Source: JBBATK01 sp044228685
GTDB taxonomy: Bacteria; Bacteroidota; Ignavibacteria; Kapaibacteriales; NICIL-2
Direction of reading: 5' to 3'
Assembly: GCA_044228685.1 (NCBI GenBank)
Contig: JBGAUL010000002.1
Coordinates: forward strand, 1 to 64,000
Length of the DNA stretch: 64,000 bases
Shown: one piece after another, positions 36,730 to 47,554 of the stretch
How positions within the stretch are numbered: the first letter of the stretch is position 1
Layout: every line of letters begins with the position of its first letter
Notes under the pieces: model-generated
Told to the model about the DNA's origin: nothing
The model's input: only the letters and a program-made list of their open reading frames with translations
Databases searched by the model: none
Program-made: the position numbers and the translations under genes

Positions 36730-39700
36730 ATGAACATGAAATCTCTACGCCGTGTCGTAACGCTGGCTGCATTGACCGTACTCATCGTGCTACCTCTCAA
36801 TGCTCAACATCGATCGCTTTCCGATAAGCGAAGCCATCGTGTGCAAGCAAGCGCATCGACGAAGTCATCACCTCAGATCAAAAGCACTCTGCAATCGAAA
36901 CGATCGCCGATGTCCGGATACATTGAGAATCGCGGTCAGATCATGGATCAGAACTTCAAGGTCAATCCTGAAGTACTCTTCCTTGTGAGCTCGCCAGGAC
37001 TGAACATTCAGCTTAAAGAGAATTCGGTGAGTTATGACACCTACTGGGATGACATGAGTGATGTTCCGCCGAGTCCGCCGCTGTTGTATGGACGTGATAC
37101 AGCATCAACGCATCCCGGACATAATCATTACATGCATCGTATCGACCTTCGATTCGTTGGGGCGCAGTCGCATCCTCAGATAACAACATCAGGCAAAAGC
37201 GAGGACGAGCTGAACTTCTACAACAGCGCTACACCACTGGAGGGAGCTCGTCATGTTCATCGATATGAGCGCGTTCGATACAACAATCTCTACAACAACA
37301 TCGATCTTGAGTTTTTCTTGGATGAGCGGGGTCGTCCGGAATATCAATTCATCGTCCATCCGGGCGGCAATCCCGACGACATTCGCATTGGATACAACGG
37401 CGCACTGAGTACGCAATTGCGAGGTGGACGTATCAAAATCCAACTCGCCAATGGTTACATGACCGAGCATATCCCCGCAAGCTTTGATGCTCTCACGTCA
37501 AAGAAAGTTCGAGTACGCTATGCCATGAGTGCCACGAATGAGTTCGTGTTTCGCTGCGGCAAGTATGACACCTCGCATGATCTTGTTATTGATCCAATGC
37601 CCTATCGCATTTGGGGAACATACTTTGGCGGAGACACGGCAGAGACTGAGGTCAATGTTTGTGTCGACAATTCAAGCAATGCATACATCACCGGCTACAC
37701 CAATAGTTCCACCAAGATTGCTTCAACCGGCGCGTATCAACAGTTCATTGCCAACTTCACAACATCTGATATCTATATCGCCAAGTTTAATCCAAACGGC
37801 GGAAGAGTGTGGAGCACCTACTATGGTGGTACCGGATATGATGATGCAGCGGACATCTGCTTTGATGGCTCCGACAACATCTTAGTCGTTGGTCATGCAG
37901 AAAGTGCTGGAATGTCAACACCGGGCGCGCATCAAACATCACCAACCGGAGGACTCCTGGCAAAGTTCTCGTCAGATGGATTCCGTGTGTGGGCAACCTA
38001 TTATGGCTTATCGGGAGATTGGTTAACGGCGGTAGCTGTGGACGGCAATGGCAATATTCTGGTTGGTGGACGCTCACTGTCCGGCACAAGCACTCTGCAC
38101 TTCACAGCAGGTGCATATCAGACCGTCAATAACTCAGCCTACGACTGTATCATAGCAAAATTCAACTCGGGTGGTCAGCGCATGTGGGGTTCGTATTACG
38201 GTGGAACAGGCGCAGAGTATTTAAGTGACATCGTGGCTGACCAATCAAACAACGTTGTGTTCTGCGGCTACACTACATCGACGAATTTTATTAGCAGTCC
38301 GGGCTCTCATCAACCTGCGTATGGAAGCTTGAATTCTGCTGAAGATGGAATGCTCGTCAAACTGAGTGCTGATGGCTCAACGCGTCTCTGGGGAACCTAT
38401 TACGGCGGAACATTGAAAGACATGGCAATGAATGTTGCTGTAGATCAATCAAACAACATTTACATGTGCGGTCAAACGCAGAGCACCGCAGCCATTGGAA
38501 CGAGCGGCGCATATAAACAGAATTTCATAGGCGGCATCTATGATTGCTTCCTTGCAAAGTTCTCATCAGCCGGTGTTCGTCAGTGGGGAACCTACTTTGG
38601 TGGATCGCAGGGCGACATTTGCTTTAACGGATTGTGTATCGACTCGAAGAATAATGCGCTAGTGTATGCAACAACCGGATCGAGCGATTTCATTGCAACT
38701 GCCGATGCGTATCAGGCTGCACCTGCCGGTAATGACGAAGCATTTCTGATGAAGTTTAGTCCAACCGGAAGTCGCCTTTGGGGTACATACTACGGCGGCG
38801 CGATTGATGAATTGGCGTACGGCATCGCCGCTGATGGACTCTCAGGAGTCACGATTGCAGGAACTACCCATTCTCGTTCAGGAATTGCCACAAGCGGTTC
38901 CTATCAACCCAACTTTAATGGCAACGCCTGGCCTGATGCATATGTGGTTCACTTCTGGGATTGCGTCCCACCAACCCCGACTCTGGAATCGGCCGGAAAT
39001 CCGACCCTGTGTCTTGGAGATGTGGAACGCTACACCGTTACACCAACTGTGCCTACAAACACCATTAGTTGGATAACGCCAACTCTTGGCTCTTTTGTCG
39101 GACCAACCAATGGAAACAGCTTGCTTATTCGTTGGACGTCCTTGGGTCGCGATACGGTGAGAGTGAAGGAAACAGATCCGACAACTGGTTGCTATACCAT
39201 CACTGACTTTAAAGTTCAAATCTTCAAAGGTCCAACGGCTAGCTCCACAGCTTCAGTCTCGATCTGCAAAGGTGCGAGTGTTAATCTGGATGCGGCGGTG
39301 AAGGATGGAACCGGACCTTTCGTCTACACCTGGACACCGACCGATAGTCTCAGTTCATCAAGCATCCTCAATCCGGTCGCACATCCATCTGCAACGACTA
39401 CCTACACTCTGCAAGTATCCGATTCACACGGCTGTCAGAGCACTACTGCCGTTATAGTGAATGTATTTGATCGTCCTGTTGCGAATGCCGGCAAAACGCA
39501 AAGTGTTTGTCCCGGACAATCCGTCACGCTCGGTTCTCCTGCTCAGCGCAATTGCACCTATCAGTGGTCGCCCTATGCTCCGCTGAACAACTCAACCGCT
39601 GCTCAACCTCGTGCGACGATTACCACACCAACGACTTTCCAGTGTGTCGTCACAAACGACAGCACGCACTGCAGCGATACAGCTACAGTACTCGTTCGAC

Positions 39701-41979
39701 TCAAGAGCGTCTCGGTTGCCACAACGCCGGATCAACCGGACTTCGGCACACTAGGCGCTTGCGAAGGAAGTCGCGATACAGTTATCACTATCAACAACAC
39801 AGGCAGCGATTCTATCACAGTCATTAGTCAAAACTCGACCAGCCCCGCTTTTAGTTTTAGTGACGCCTTGCCTCTTGGAATTGGTGCAGGACAAAGTCGA
39901 AGCGTTCATATCCGCTTCTCACCTACGACTCAAGGTCAGGCCACAGGAACAATTCACTTACTCGTCTTACCCTGCAGCACCGACATCGCCATTAATCTTC
40001 GCGGTTCGAAATCTGATCTGGCTTTGAGCGCAAGTCGCAGCGTCGTTGATTATGGCACTTCACTCATGTGCAGTGGCGCTGTCCAACGTGATAGCGTTGT
40101 TCGTCTCAAGAACAATGGCAGCTCTGACATGACCTTGCAAGCACCTATCATTACAGCACCATTCAGCATTGTAAGTCCTCAATTTCCTCAAGTCATTAAA
40201 CCAGGCGCTTCACTGGATATCACAGTTCGCTATCAACCAAGCACAACAGGAAACTATTCAACGAGCATGCGAGTTCCATTCTCGTGGTCGGGTTGTAAGG
40301 ACACAGTGCTCACCTCTCTCTTTGCTCGCGACATTCAACCGTCAATGACGCTAAATACACAGAACATGACTTTCCGAGAATTGCTTGGTTGTGATGCACC
40401 GCGTGATAGTGTGATTGAGATTACGAACACGTCCGAGCTAGACATGACACTCGACTCCGCATCGATGTCTAACAAAGATTTCACAGTGCGTTCGACTCTC
40501 CCGATTACTATTGCCGCTCATCAAAGTGTACAGATTCAAGTGCAATTCAATCCCGCGGGCAACGGTACTTCGAACGGAACGCTTACACTGCTTGCTCGTC
40601 CCTGCGATGTACGCGCAACGGTTCAACTGAGTGGCTCAAAGCAAGGTGTTAGTCTAAGTGCACCGGACACCGTCGATCTTGGAACGCTTGCACTGTGTTC
40701 AGGCGGAGATCTTCGCTCAACATTTCGTTTGACTAATACAAGTAGCGGTGCTTTGGGATTGCGCCTGAATGCACAAACAATCACCGACGACTTCAGCACC
40801 GACATTGTGATTGGTGATTCCATCGCCAGCGGAGCATCGCGCGATTACAGCATTCGATTCTCTCCTATTCAGCATACTACGGATGGCGTCGTTGTTGGAG
40901 AGCTGCGTCTAACAATGGAACCATGCGCATTAACGAAGATTGTGAACTTCAAAGCGCGATTGACTTCAATGAAGCTAAGCGCAGATACGTTGTTGGACTT
41001 CGGCAGCATTGCCTCCGGTCAAGTTGTACAAAAGCAACTCAACATCATCAACACCGGTAGTGCAGATGTCATCATCGACCAAGTGCCGGATGCTCAGAGT
41101 CCGTTTAAACGCGAGTCCACAACACACACACTACCTGACACACTCAAAAGCGGTGATACGCTTGGTGTCATTTACTCATTTACCGCACCATCGGATTTTG
41201 GAGTCTCGGTGCTTGAGATTCCACTCAGCATCACTAAACCATGTGCGGCAAGCCAGTCTGTAATGTTGAAGGGCAACACAAGTACACGTCCTGATACCCT
41301 GCTTAGCACCATAGCAGTACAATCAATTGAAGGAACTCTGGGCGACATGCGCAATGTTGTTGTGCGAGTGCGTCGTGAGCAAAGCAGTGGAACGCAGTCA
41401 CGTCCGACAGATTTCAAGCTCACTCTGGAATACAATCCCAACATTCTGTTTCTGCTTAATGATCAGCAGAAGTGCCAGATCACAGCAGACAATCGCTGTG
41501 AATTGCAATTCAGCGGTCAGCGAAGCGTGAGTGATACTCTACTTGTGCTTCCTGCACGCATCACGCTTGGCAACACTGACTTCGATGCCATCAAACTCAC
41601 AGCCTTTAGTTGGACTAATGCAACAGTTGCAAACAAGATAGAGCTTGAAGATGGCAGCATTCATGTGCTTAATGGCTGTGAGCAAGGCGGTATTCGCTTT
41701 TACCGCCCAACTAGCACAGCGACGAGTCTGGGTGCACGGCCAAATCCGGTATCATCAGTATTGTCAATAGAGATTGGGCTAGCAGAGCCAAGCAATGCAA
41801 GCCTTGATCTTGTCGATGTTTCCGGTCAAAGTCAAATGAACATTTTAACTAATACAGCTCTGCAAGCCGGTCGTCACATTATCAGTCAAGACGTGTCCGC
41901 ACTGAGCAACGGAAGCTATTTCCTGCGCTTGCGAACCGCGAATTACACCTTGGTTTCTCGCGTAGATGTTCTGCATTAG
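36730..41979 (+). CDS. giant SBBP-repeat/choice-of-anchor-D T9SS surface protein (paralogue 1)
   Basis: A 1,749-residue secreted protein. After the signal peptide (about 1-25) comes an N-terminal domain opening with E-N-R-G-Q-I-M-D-Q-N (the domain that commonly precedes SBBP repeats), then seven SBBP beta-propeller repeats, each with W-G-T-Y-Y-G-G or a variant, at about residues 293-735. Next are Ig/PKD-like modules (V-C-P-G-Q-S-V-T-L-G-S), then five choice-of-anchor-D (ASPM/SPD-2/hydin) modules of about 95 residues beginning D-F-G-T-L-G, a cohesin-like domain (L-E-Y-N-P-N-I-L-F-L) and a type A T9SS sorting domain (A-R-P-N-P-V-S-S, ending L-R-L-R-T). It is a long, modular surface or adhesion protein. 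A tandem paralogue follows 294 bases downstream. Confidence 0.88.
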   Translation: MNMKSLRRVVTLAALTVLIVLPLNAQHRSLSDKRSHRVQASASTKSSPQIKSTLQSKRSPMSGYIENRGQIMDQNFKVNPEVLFLVSSPGLNIQLKENSVSYDTYWDDMSDVPPSPPLLYGRDTASTHPGHNHYMHRIDLRFVGAQSHPQITTSGKSEDELNFYNSATPLEGARHVHRYERVRYNNLYNNIDLEFFLDERGRPEYQFIVHPGGNPDDIRIGYNGALSTQLRGGRIKIQLANGYMTEHIPASFDALTSKKVRVRYAMSATNEFVFRCGKYDTSHDLVIDPMPYRIWGTYFGGDTAETEVNVCVDNSSNAYITGYTNSSTKIASTGAYQQFIANFTTSDIYIAKFNPNGGRVWSTYYGGTGYDDAADICFDGSDNILVVGHAESAGMSTPGAHQTSPTGGLLAKFSSDGFRVWATYYGLSGDWLTAVAVDGNGNILVGGRSLSGTSTLHFTAGAYQTVNNSAYDCIIAKFNSGGQRMWGSYYGGTGAEYLSDIVADQSNNVVFCGYTTSTNFISSPGSHQPAYGSLNSAEDGMLVKLSADGSTRLWGTYYGGTLKDMAMNVAVDQSNNIYMCGQTQSTAAIGTSGAYKQNFIGGIYDCFLAKFSSAGVRQWGTYFGGSQGDICFNGLCIDSKNNALVYATTGSSDFIATADAYQAAPAGNDEAFLMKFSPTGSRLWGTYYGGAIDELAYGIAADGLSGVTIAGTTHSRSGIATSGSYQPNFNGNAWPDAYVVHFWDCVPPTPTLESAGNPTLCLGDVERYTVTPTVPTNTISWITPTLGSFVGPTNGNSLLIRWTSLGRDTVRVKETDPTTGCYTITDFKVQIFKGPTASSTASVSICKGASVNLDAAVKDGTGPFVYTWTPTDSLSSSSILNPVAHPSATTTYTLQVSDSHGCQSTTAVIVNVFDRPVANAGKTQSVCPGQSVTLGSPAQRNCTYQWSPYAPLNNSTAAQPRATITTPTTFQCVVTNDSTHCSDTATVLVRLKSVSVATTPDQPDFGTLGACEGSRDTVITINNTGSDSITVISQNSTSPAFSFSDALPLGIGAGQSRSVHIRFSPTTQGQATGTIHLLVLPCSTDIAINLRGSKSDLALSASRSVVDYGTSLMCSGAVQRDSVVRLKNNGSSDMTLQAPIITAPFSIVSPQFPQVIKPGASLDITVRYQPSTTGNYSTSMRVPFSWSGCKDTVLTSLFARDIQPSMTLNTQNMTFRELLGCDAPRDSVIEITNTSELDMTLDSASMSNKDFTVRSTLPITIAAHQSVQIQVQFNPAGNGTSNGTLTLLARPCDVRATVQLSGSKQGVSLSAPDTVDLGTLALCSGGDLRSTFRLTNTSSGALGLRLNAQTITDDFSTDIVIGDSIASGASRDYSIRFSPIQHTTDGVVVGELRLTMEPCALTKIVNFKARLTSMKLSADTLLDFGSIASGQVVQKQLNIINTGSADVIIDQVPDAQSPFKRESTTHTLPDTLKSGDTLGVIYSFTAPSDFGVSVLEIPLSITKPCAASQSVMLKGNTSTRPDTLLSTIAVQSIEGTLGDMRNVVVRVRREQSSGTQSRPTDFKLTLEYNPNILFLLNDQQKCQITADNRCELQFSGQRSVSDTLLVLPARITLGNTDFDAIKLTAFSWTNATVANKIELEDGSIHVLNGCEQGGIRFYRPTSTATSLGARPNPVSSVLSIEIGLAEPSNASLDLVDVSGQSQMNILTNTALQAGRHIISQDVSALSNGSYFLRLRTANYTLVSRVDVLH

Positions 41980-42177
41980 TCTTGGATCAAAGCCAACTTA
42001 CTAGGAATAATTGCATAGATATCATTGCGGCGCACCGAGGAACGGTAGTAGAGTTAATGCAATTGTCGCTGCAGAGTTGAGGCGCTGATACACAATGATG
42101 TGAGCGCAGCCTCGTTCGTATCGCATTGTCCAGAGCGTGCGGAAGTGCAGTGTCACTTCGTGCTTGCTATACACAAC

Positions 42178-42249
42178 TAGGCTTCGCAAGATCCGGCGCT
42201 TCGAAGTCATGGCGAAACGAGCTGACTACGTTCAGTCGATCGAAGCCTA
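42178..42249 (+). promoter_or_regulatory. structured leader of the second giant surface-protein gene
   Basis: TAGGCTTCG at 42178-42186 is the exact reverse complement of CGAAGCCTA at 42241-42249, a 9-base stem closing a 54-base region that holds further short self-complementary stretches. It ends 24 bases before the ATG at 42274 and just before the AGAGGAG ribosome binding site. It could control translation; there is no known family match. Confidence 0.35.
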
Positions 42250-42273
42250 ACACAAGGCAGAGGAGAATTAACT

Positions 42274-45200
42274 ATGTACACAAGACTCTCACTCAAGCTC
42301 ATCGTATACGCACTGATTCTGACTACATCAGTACTTCTGATTGCCAACCGACACAGACAAGCATCGTCAGCTCAAGCGACAAAGCACAAGCAAGCCGGAC
42401 CTATCAAAGCAGTTATACACGGCTCTTCGGCCTTCAGCGCTTTCATTGAAAATCGCGGTCAGATAATGGATCAGAATTACAGGCCGAACTCAGATGTCTT
42501 GTTCTTGGCTAGTACACCGGGTATGAACATTCAGCTCAAAGCGAATTCGCTGAGCTATGACAGTTATTGGGATGATCAACCGCAGCGCAAGGATACTCCA
42601 CATAAGAAACCTGGATCTGACCTTAGTTCATCACAATCAAGTACAACTCGTCACTACCATCGCGTCGACATTGAATTCGTTGGAGCAAATGCTTCGCCGC
42701 GCATCAGCACGATTGGCGCGAGCCGTGATTACATGAATTTCTACAATGTAATCACTCCCGAAAGTGGCGTGCATAATGTGCGGACTTTCGAGCGAGTGAT
42801 CTATTCAAACTTGTACGAGGGCATCGATCTCGAATTTTACTTCGACGCGAAGGGTCGAGCGGAGTATCAATTCATAATACACCCAGGAGCTTCACCTGAT
42901 GTTATTCGCATTGAATATCACGGCGCTTTGTCAACTGATCTGACGCGAGGTCGCATTAGGATCAACTTGAACAACAGTGTGATTTCTGAACATATTCCGA
43001 AAAGCTTTGATGCGCAAAGTGCAAAGTCGGTCAATGTACGATACAAGAAACTCGATCAGAATCAATTCGGCTTTCGCTACTCAGCCTACAACACTACACA
43101 CGACTTGATCATTGATCCGGTACCGACACGATTTTGGGGAAGCTACTTTGGAGGTCCCGATGTGGAGTCAGCCGGTGGAATGTGCGTCGACTCTTCGACG
43201 AATTTCTATCTCGGAGGAACGACCTCCAGTGCAACTAACATTGCGACAAGTGGAGCGTACCAGGCTACAATTGGCTCTCTCACAGCGTCCGACATCTTCA
43301 TCGCTAAGTTTTCTGCCATCGGAATTCGCCAATGGTGCACCTACTATGGTGGTACCGGAAATGATGTGTTGAAGAGAATTGCATTTGATAGATCGAATGG
43401 CATTCTTATTTGTGGTCGCTCGGAAAGCTTGAGCGGCATGACTACAACCGGCGCACATCAATCAACAGGACCCGGCGCCTTGCTCGCAAAATTCTCAACA
43501 TCGGGAAATCGTGTTTGGTCAACCTATTACGGCAACTCCGGCGACTGGCTTGAAACGGTCTGCAGCGATGTGAACTCAAATGTGATTGCAGCAGGCTGGA
43601 CGAGAACGCCAACAACGACGCTCATCGCGACAGGTGGAACATATCAGACGATAAACAATTCAATAGCAGACAGCGTAGAGTCTTTTGTTATCAAGTTTAA
43701 CTCGACCGGACAACGGCAATGGGGCACCTATTACGGAGGACCCAATTCCGACATTATCACTGACATATGTACTGATCAAGCAAATCGCATACTCTTCAGT
43801 GGCTACACTAATTCACGTACTAGCATCAGTTCAGCGGGTTCGCATCAGCCAAACTTTGGAAGCCAGAATTTCGAGTGGGATGGAATGTTGGTCAAGCTGA
43901 GCGCCGACGGACGTTCGCGAGTATGGGGCACTTACTATGGCGACTTTTATCCTGACCAAGCATTCGGTGTATGCGTTGATGCGACAGACAACATTTATCT
44001 GGCCGGTGTAACAGGCAGCTTCTTCTCAATTGGCACAACAGGTACACAAAACGAATTCTACATGGGAGGAGCAAGCGACGCGTTTCTCGCAAAGTTCAAT
44101 TCCTCGGGTGTGAGACAATGGGGCACCTATGTCGGCGGCTTTCAAATTGAACTGTGTAATGGCGGATGTGTGAGCGTGGATTCCAAAAACAATCCCGTCA
44201 TTGCCGGTAGCTCCTCTTCACCCGACAGTATTGCTTCTCGTGGCGCATTTCAAGAAGTCTTGGGCGGCGGATCTGATCTCTTCATCATGAAGTACAATCC
44301 CAGTGGCAGAAAACTATGGGGAACTTTCGTCGGTGGGAACAACATAGAAACTCCAGCAAACCTATGTACTCACGGGATTAGTGGAATTGCCATTGCAGGA
44401 ACAACGACCTCAACTACTGGCATTGCTTCGGTCGGAGCCTACCAAAGCACTCGACAAGGAACACAAGATGCATTCATTGAGAGCTTCGGCGATTGTAAAC
44501 CACCAACACCATTGTTAGAATCAAACGGTAATCCTTCTGTTTGCCTTGGAGATGTCGAGCGCTACACACTCAACCCAACAGGTTCCAACCTTGTTACATT
44601 CTTAAGTCCAACGCTCGGTTCTTTTGTAGGCCCGAGCAATGGTAGTAGTCTGTTGATTCAATGGACTGCCACCGGACGCGACACGGTGAGAGCAATTGAG
44701 ACGGACCCGACAACCGGTTGCTACGCCATCGCTGAGTACAAGATTGGCGTGTTTAAAGGTCCCACAGCCACAAGCAAGACAAGCCTTTCAATCTGTAAAG
44801 GTTCAAGTGTCAATCTTGACGCGGTTGTGAAGGATGGCACTGCGCCCTTTATCTATACATGGACGCCAAGTGATAGTCTTAATTCAACAAGTGTGCTCAA
44901 TCCACTTGCCCACCCAAGTACAACAACGACATACAATCTCTTAGTCTCTGATGCACATGGTTGTCAGAGCACTACATCGATCGAAGTTCGTGTCCTCGAT
45001 CGTCCTGTTGCCAATGCCGGCAAAACACAAAGTGTATGTCCCGGACAATCTGTCACACTTGGATCACCGGCTCAACCTAACTGCACCTATCAATGGACGC
45101 CCTTCGGGCCGCTGAACAACGCAACACTCGCCCAGCCTCGAGCAACAATCACGACTCCAACAACTTTTCAATGCATCGTCACCAACGACAGCACGCACTG

Positions 45201-47508
45201 CAGCGATACGGCAACAGTGCTTGTTCGATTGAAGAGTGTATCACTAAGCACAGCACCGGATCAGCCGGACTTCGGCACACTTGGTTCCTGCGAGGGAAGT
45301 CGCGACACTGTAATCACCATCAACAACACAGGCAGTGATTCGATCACAGTTATCAGTCAGAATTCTACAAGTCCTGCATTCAGTTTTAGTGATGCATTGC
45401 CTTTAGGCATAGGCGCGGGTCAGAGTCGAAGCGTTCATCTTCGTTTCTCTCCTACTGCCCAAGGTCAGGCTAGCGGGACAATTCACCTACTCGTCTTGCC
45501 GTGCAGCACAGATGTCGCCATCAATCTTCGCGGCTCAAAGTCGGATCTAGCGCTCAGCGCCAATCGCAGCGTCGTGGACTTTGGTTCTTCTGTTTTCTGT
45601 AGCGGAGCTGTGCAACGTGACAGTATCATCGTGCTCAAGAACAGCGGCAGCGCTGACATGACGTTGCAAGCACCAATTATATCTGCACCTTTCAGCATTG
45701 TTAGTCCGCAGTTTACTCAAGTGGTAAAGCCGGGCGCAACATTGAACGTCACTGTTCGCTATCAGCCAAGCTCAGCCGGTAATTACTCGACGAGTATGAG
45801 AATTCCATTTTCGTGGTCGGGTTGTCAAGACACTATTGTGACCTCCCTTTTCGCTCGTGATATTCAACCCTCAATCTCGCTCAACACTCAAAGCATGACC
45901 TTCCGAGAGTTGCTCGGTTGTGATGCACCGCGTGATAGTGTGATTGAGATCACCAATACATCAGATGTTGAATTGACATTGGATTCAGCATTGGTATCAA
46001 GCAAGGATTTCATTGTGCGTTCAACACTGCCAATGATTATTCCCGCTCATCAGAGCGTGCAATTATCGATTCAATTCAATCCGGCCGGAAATGGCGTCGC
46101 GAATGCAACGCTTTCCTTACTCACGCGACCCTGCGATGTTCGGGCAAGCGTGCAGCTGAGTGGATCGAAGCAAGGCGTCAGTCTCAGTGCGCCTGACACG
46201 GTGGATCTTGGTACTCTTCCCCTCTGCTCTGCCGGTGAGCTCAAGTCAACATTCCGTCTGGCTAATACAAGCAGTGGCGGCTTAGGACTGCGACTCGATG
46301 CACAGACAATCACCGACGATTTCAGCACTGACATCGTCATTGGCGATTCCATTGCAAGTGGTGCTTCGCGAGATTACACAGTACACTTTTCGCCGAAGCA
46401 GCACAACACACAGGGAATCGTTGTGGGTCAATTGAGTCTTCGAATGCAGCCCTGCGACTTGACCAAGCTTGTGAACTTCAAGGCGCGATTGACTTCAATG
46501 CAGCTCAGCATAGACAGCGTTCTCGACTTCGGCAATGCTGCTGCCGGGCAAGTCATCAAGAAGCAACTCAACATCATCAACACCGGCAGCGCTGATATCA
46601 TCATCGACCAAGTGCCGGATGCACAAGCGCCATTCAATCGTGAATCCACAACACGTGCACTCCCCGATACGCTCAAGAGTGGTGATACGCTCGGTGTTGT
46701 TTACTCCTTTACCGCACCTGCAGACTTTGGTCTTTCGACATTTGAACTCCCGCTTGCAATCAACAAGCCCTGCGCATTCACTCAAACAGTTCAGCTCAAA
46801 GCAAACACAAGCACACGTCCGGACACACTCACAAGCACCATTGCCGTGGAATCCATTGAAGGCGCACCAGGCGATGTGCGCCAGCTCCTTGTGCGATTGC
46901 GTCGTGAGCAAAGCAGCGGAACCGCCTCACGTCCAACTGACTTCAAGCTCACACTCAACTACAATCCAAACATTCTGTATCTGCTCAATGATCAACAGAA
47001 GTGTCAAAGCACGTCAGACAATCGCTGCGAATTGCAACTGCGCGGTCAGCGAGGAAGCGGCGACACCTTGATCATTGTGCCAGCCCGCATCACTCTCGGC
47101 AACACAGACTTCGACGCTATCAAACTCAAAGCCTTTAGTTGGACTAATGCAACAGTTGCAAACAAGGTTGAGTTGGAAGATGGCAGCATTCATGTGCTCA
47201 ATACATGCGAGCAAGGCGGAATACGATTTTATATCCCAACGCAGACAGCGACGAGTCTTGGTGCACGACCCAATCCGGTTTCGTCTATACTGTCAATTGA
47301 GATAGGCCTGGCAGAACCGAGCAATGCAACGCTCGAGCTTGTGGATGTGAACGGACAATCGCAGATGAGTATTCTTACAAACACAGCGCTGCAGGCTGGA
47401 CGACATCTGCTCAATCAAGACCTCTCGGCCATTCCAAGCGGCACCTATTTGCTTCGACTGAGAACGTTGAATTACAGTTTGACGACGCGGATTGTGGTGC
47501 TGCGGTAG
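42274..47508 (+). CDS. giant SBBP-repeat/choice-of-anchor-D T9SS surface protein (paralogue 2)
   Basis: A 1,744-residue protein with the same architecture as its upstream neighbour: signal peptide, E-N-R-G-Q-I-M-D-Q-N domain, seven SBBP repeats (W-G-S-Y-F-G-G and relatives), Ig-like modules, five choice-of-anchor-D modules, cohesin-like domain and T9SS sorting domain. The N-terminal 700 residues differ strongly from paralogue 1, while the Ig-like, anchor-D and sorting parts are nearly identical at the protein level although many codons differ. The start is supported by AGAGGAG eight bases upstream. The pair presumably presents different propeller faces on a shared stalk. Confidence 0.88.
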   Translation: MYTRLSLKLIVYALILTTSVLLIANRHRQASSAQATKHKQAGPIKAVIHGSSAFSAFIENRGQIMDQNYRPNSDVLFLASTPGMNIQLKANSLSYDSYWDDQPQRKDTPHKKPGSDLSSSQSSTTRHYHRVDIEFVGANASPRISTIGASRDYMNFYNVITPESGVHNVRTFERVIYSNLYEGIDLEFYFDAKGRAEYQFIIHPGASPDVIRIEYHGALSTDLTRGRIRINLNNSVISEHIPKSFDAQSAKSVNVRYKKLDQNQFGFRYSAYNTTHDLIIDPVPTRFWGSYFGGPDVESAGGMCVDSSTNFYLGGTTSSATNIATSGAYQATIGSLTASDIFIAKFSAIGIRQWCTYYGGTGNDVLKRIAFDRSNGILICGRSESLSGMTTTGAHQSTGPGALLAKFSTSGNRVWSTYYGNSGDWLETVCSDVNSNVIAAGWTRTPTTTLIATGGTYQTINNSIADSVESFVIKFNSTGQRQWGTYYGGPNSDIITDICTDQANRILFSGYTNSRTSISSAGSHQPNFGSQNFEWDGMLVKLSADGRSRVWGTYYGDFYPDQAFGVCVDATDNIYLAGVTGSFFSIGTTGTQNEFYMGGASDAFLAKFNSSGVRQWGTYVGGFQIELCNGGCVSVDSKNNPVIAGSSSSPDSIASRGAFQEVLGGGSDLFIMKYNPSGRKLWGTFVGGNNIETPANLCTHGISGIAIAGTTTSTTGIASVGAYQSTRQGTQDAFIESFGDCKPPTPLLESNGNPSVCLGDVERYTLNPTGSNLVTFLSPTLGSFVGPSNGSSLLIQWTATGRDTVRAIETDPTTGCYAIAEYKIGVFKGPTATSKTSLSICKGSSVNLDAVVKDGTAPFIYTWTPSDSLNSTSVLNPLAHPSTTTTYNLLVSDAHGCQSTTSIEVRVLDRPVANAGKTQSVCPGQSVTLGSPAQPNCTYQWTPFGPLNNATLAQPRATITTPTTFQCIVTNDSTHCSDTATVLVRLKSVSLSTAPDQPDFGTLGSCEGSRDTVITINNTGSDSITVISQNSTSPAFSFSDALPLGIGAGQSRSVHLRFSPTAQGQASGTIHLLVLPCSTDVAINLRGSKSDLALSANRSVVDFGSSVFCSGAVQRDSIIVLKNSGSADMTLQAPIISAPFSIVSPQFTQVVKPGATLNVTVRYQPSSAGNYSTSMRIPFSWSGCQDTIVTSLFARDIQPSISLNTQSMTFRELLGCDAPRDSVIEITNTSDVELTLDSALVSSKDFIVRSTLPMIIPAHQSVQLSIQFNPAGNGVANATLSLLTRPCDVRASVQLSGSKQGVSLSAPDTVDLGTLPLCSAGELKSTFRLANTSSGGLGLRLDAQTITDDFSTDIVIGDSIASGASRDYTVHFSPKQHNTQGIVVGQLSLRMQPCDLTKLVNFKARLTSMQLSIDSVLDFGNAAAGQVIKKQLNIINTGSADIIIDQVPDAQAPFNRESTTRALPDTLKSGDTLGVVYSFTAPADFGLSTFELPLAINKPCAFTQTVQLKANTSTRPDTLTSTIAVESIEGAPGDVRQLLVRLRREQSSGTASRPTDFKLTLNYNPNILYLLNDQQKCQSTSDNRCELQLRGQRGSGDTLIIVPARITLGNTDFDAIKLKAFSWTNATVANKVELEDGSIHVLNTCEQGGIRFYIPTQTATSLGARPNPVSSILSIEIGLAEPSNATLELVDVNGQSQMSILTNTALQAGRHLLNQDLSAIPSGTYLLRLRTLNYSLTTRIVVLR

Positions 47509-47514
47509 TGGAGC

Positions 47515-47534
47515 GAGAATTCCTATTAGTTCTC
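47515..47534. terminator. weak hairpin between convergent genes
   Basis: GAGAA (47515-47519) pairs with TTCTC (47530-47534) in the short gap between two converging genes; a second 5-base stem (CTGAG/CTCAG) lies at 47541-47558. Both are short and lack a T-run. Confidence 0.3.
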
Positions 47535-47554
47535 AATTACCTGAGATAACAAAC

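Noticed and set aside
42274..47508. recent wholesale gene conversion of the two giant paralogues
   Set aside because: Even in the near-identical protein parts many synonymous positions differ, so only short patches could be converted.
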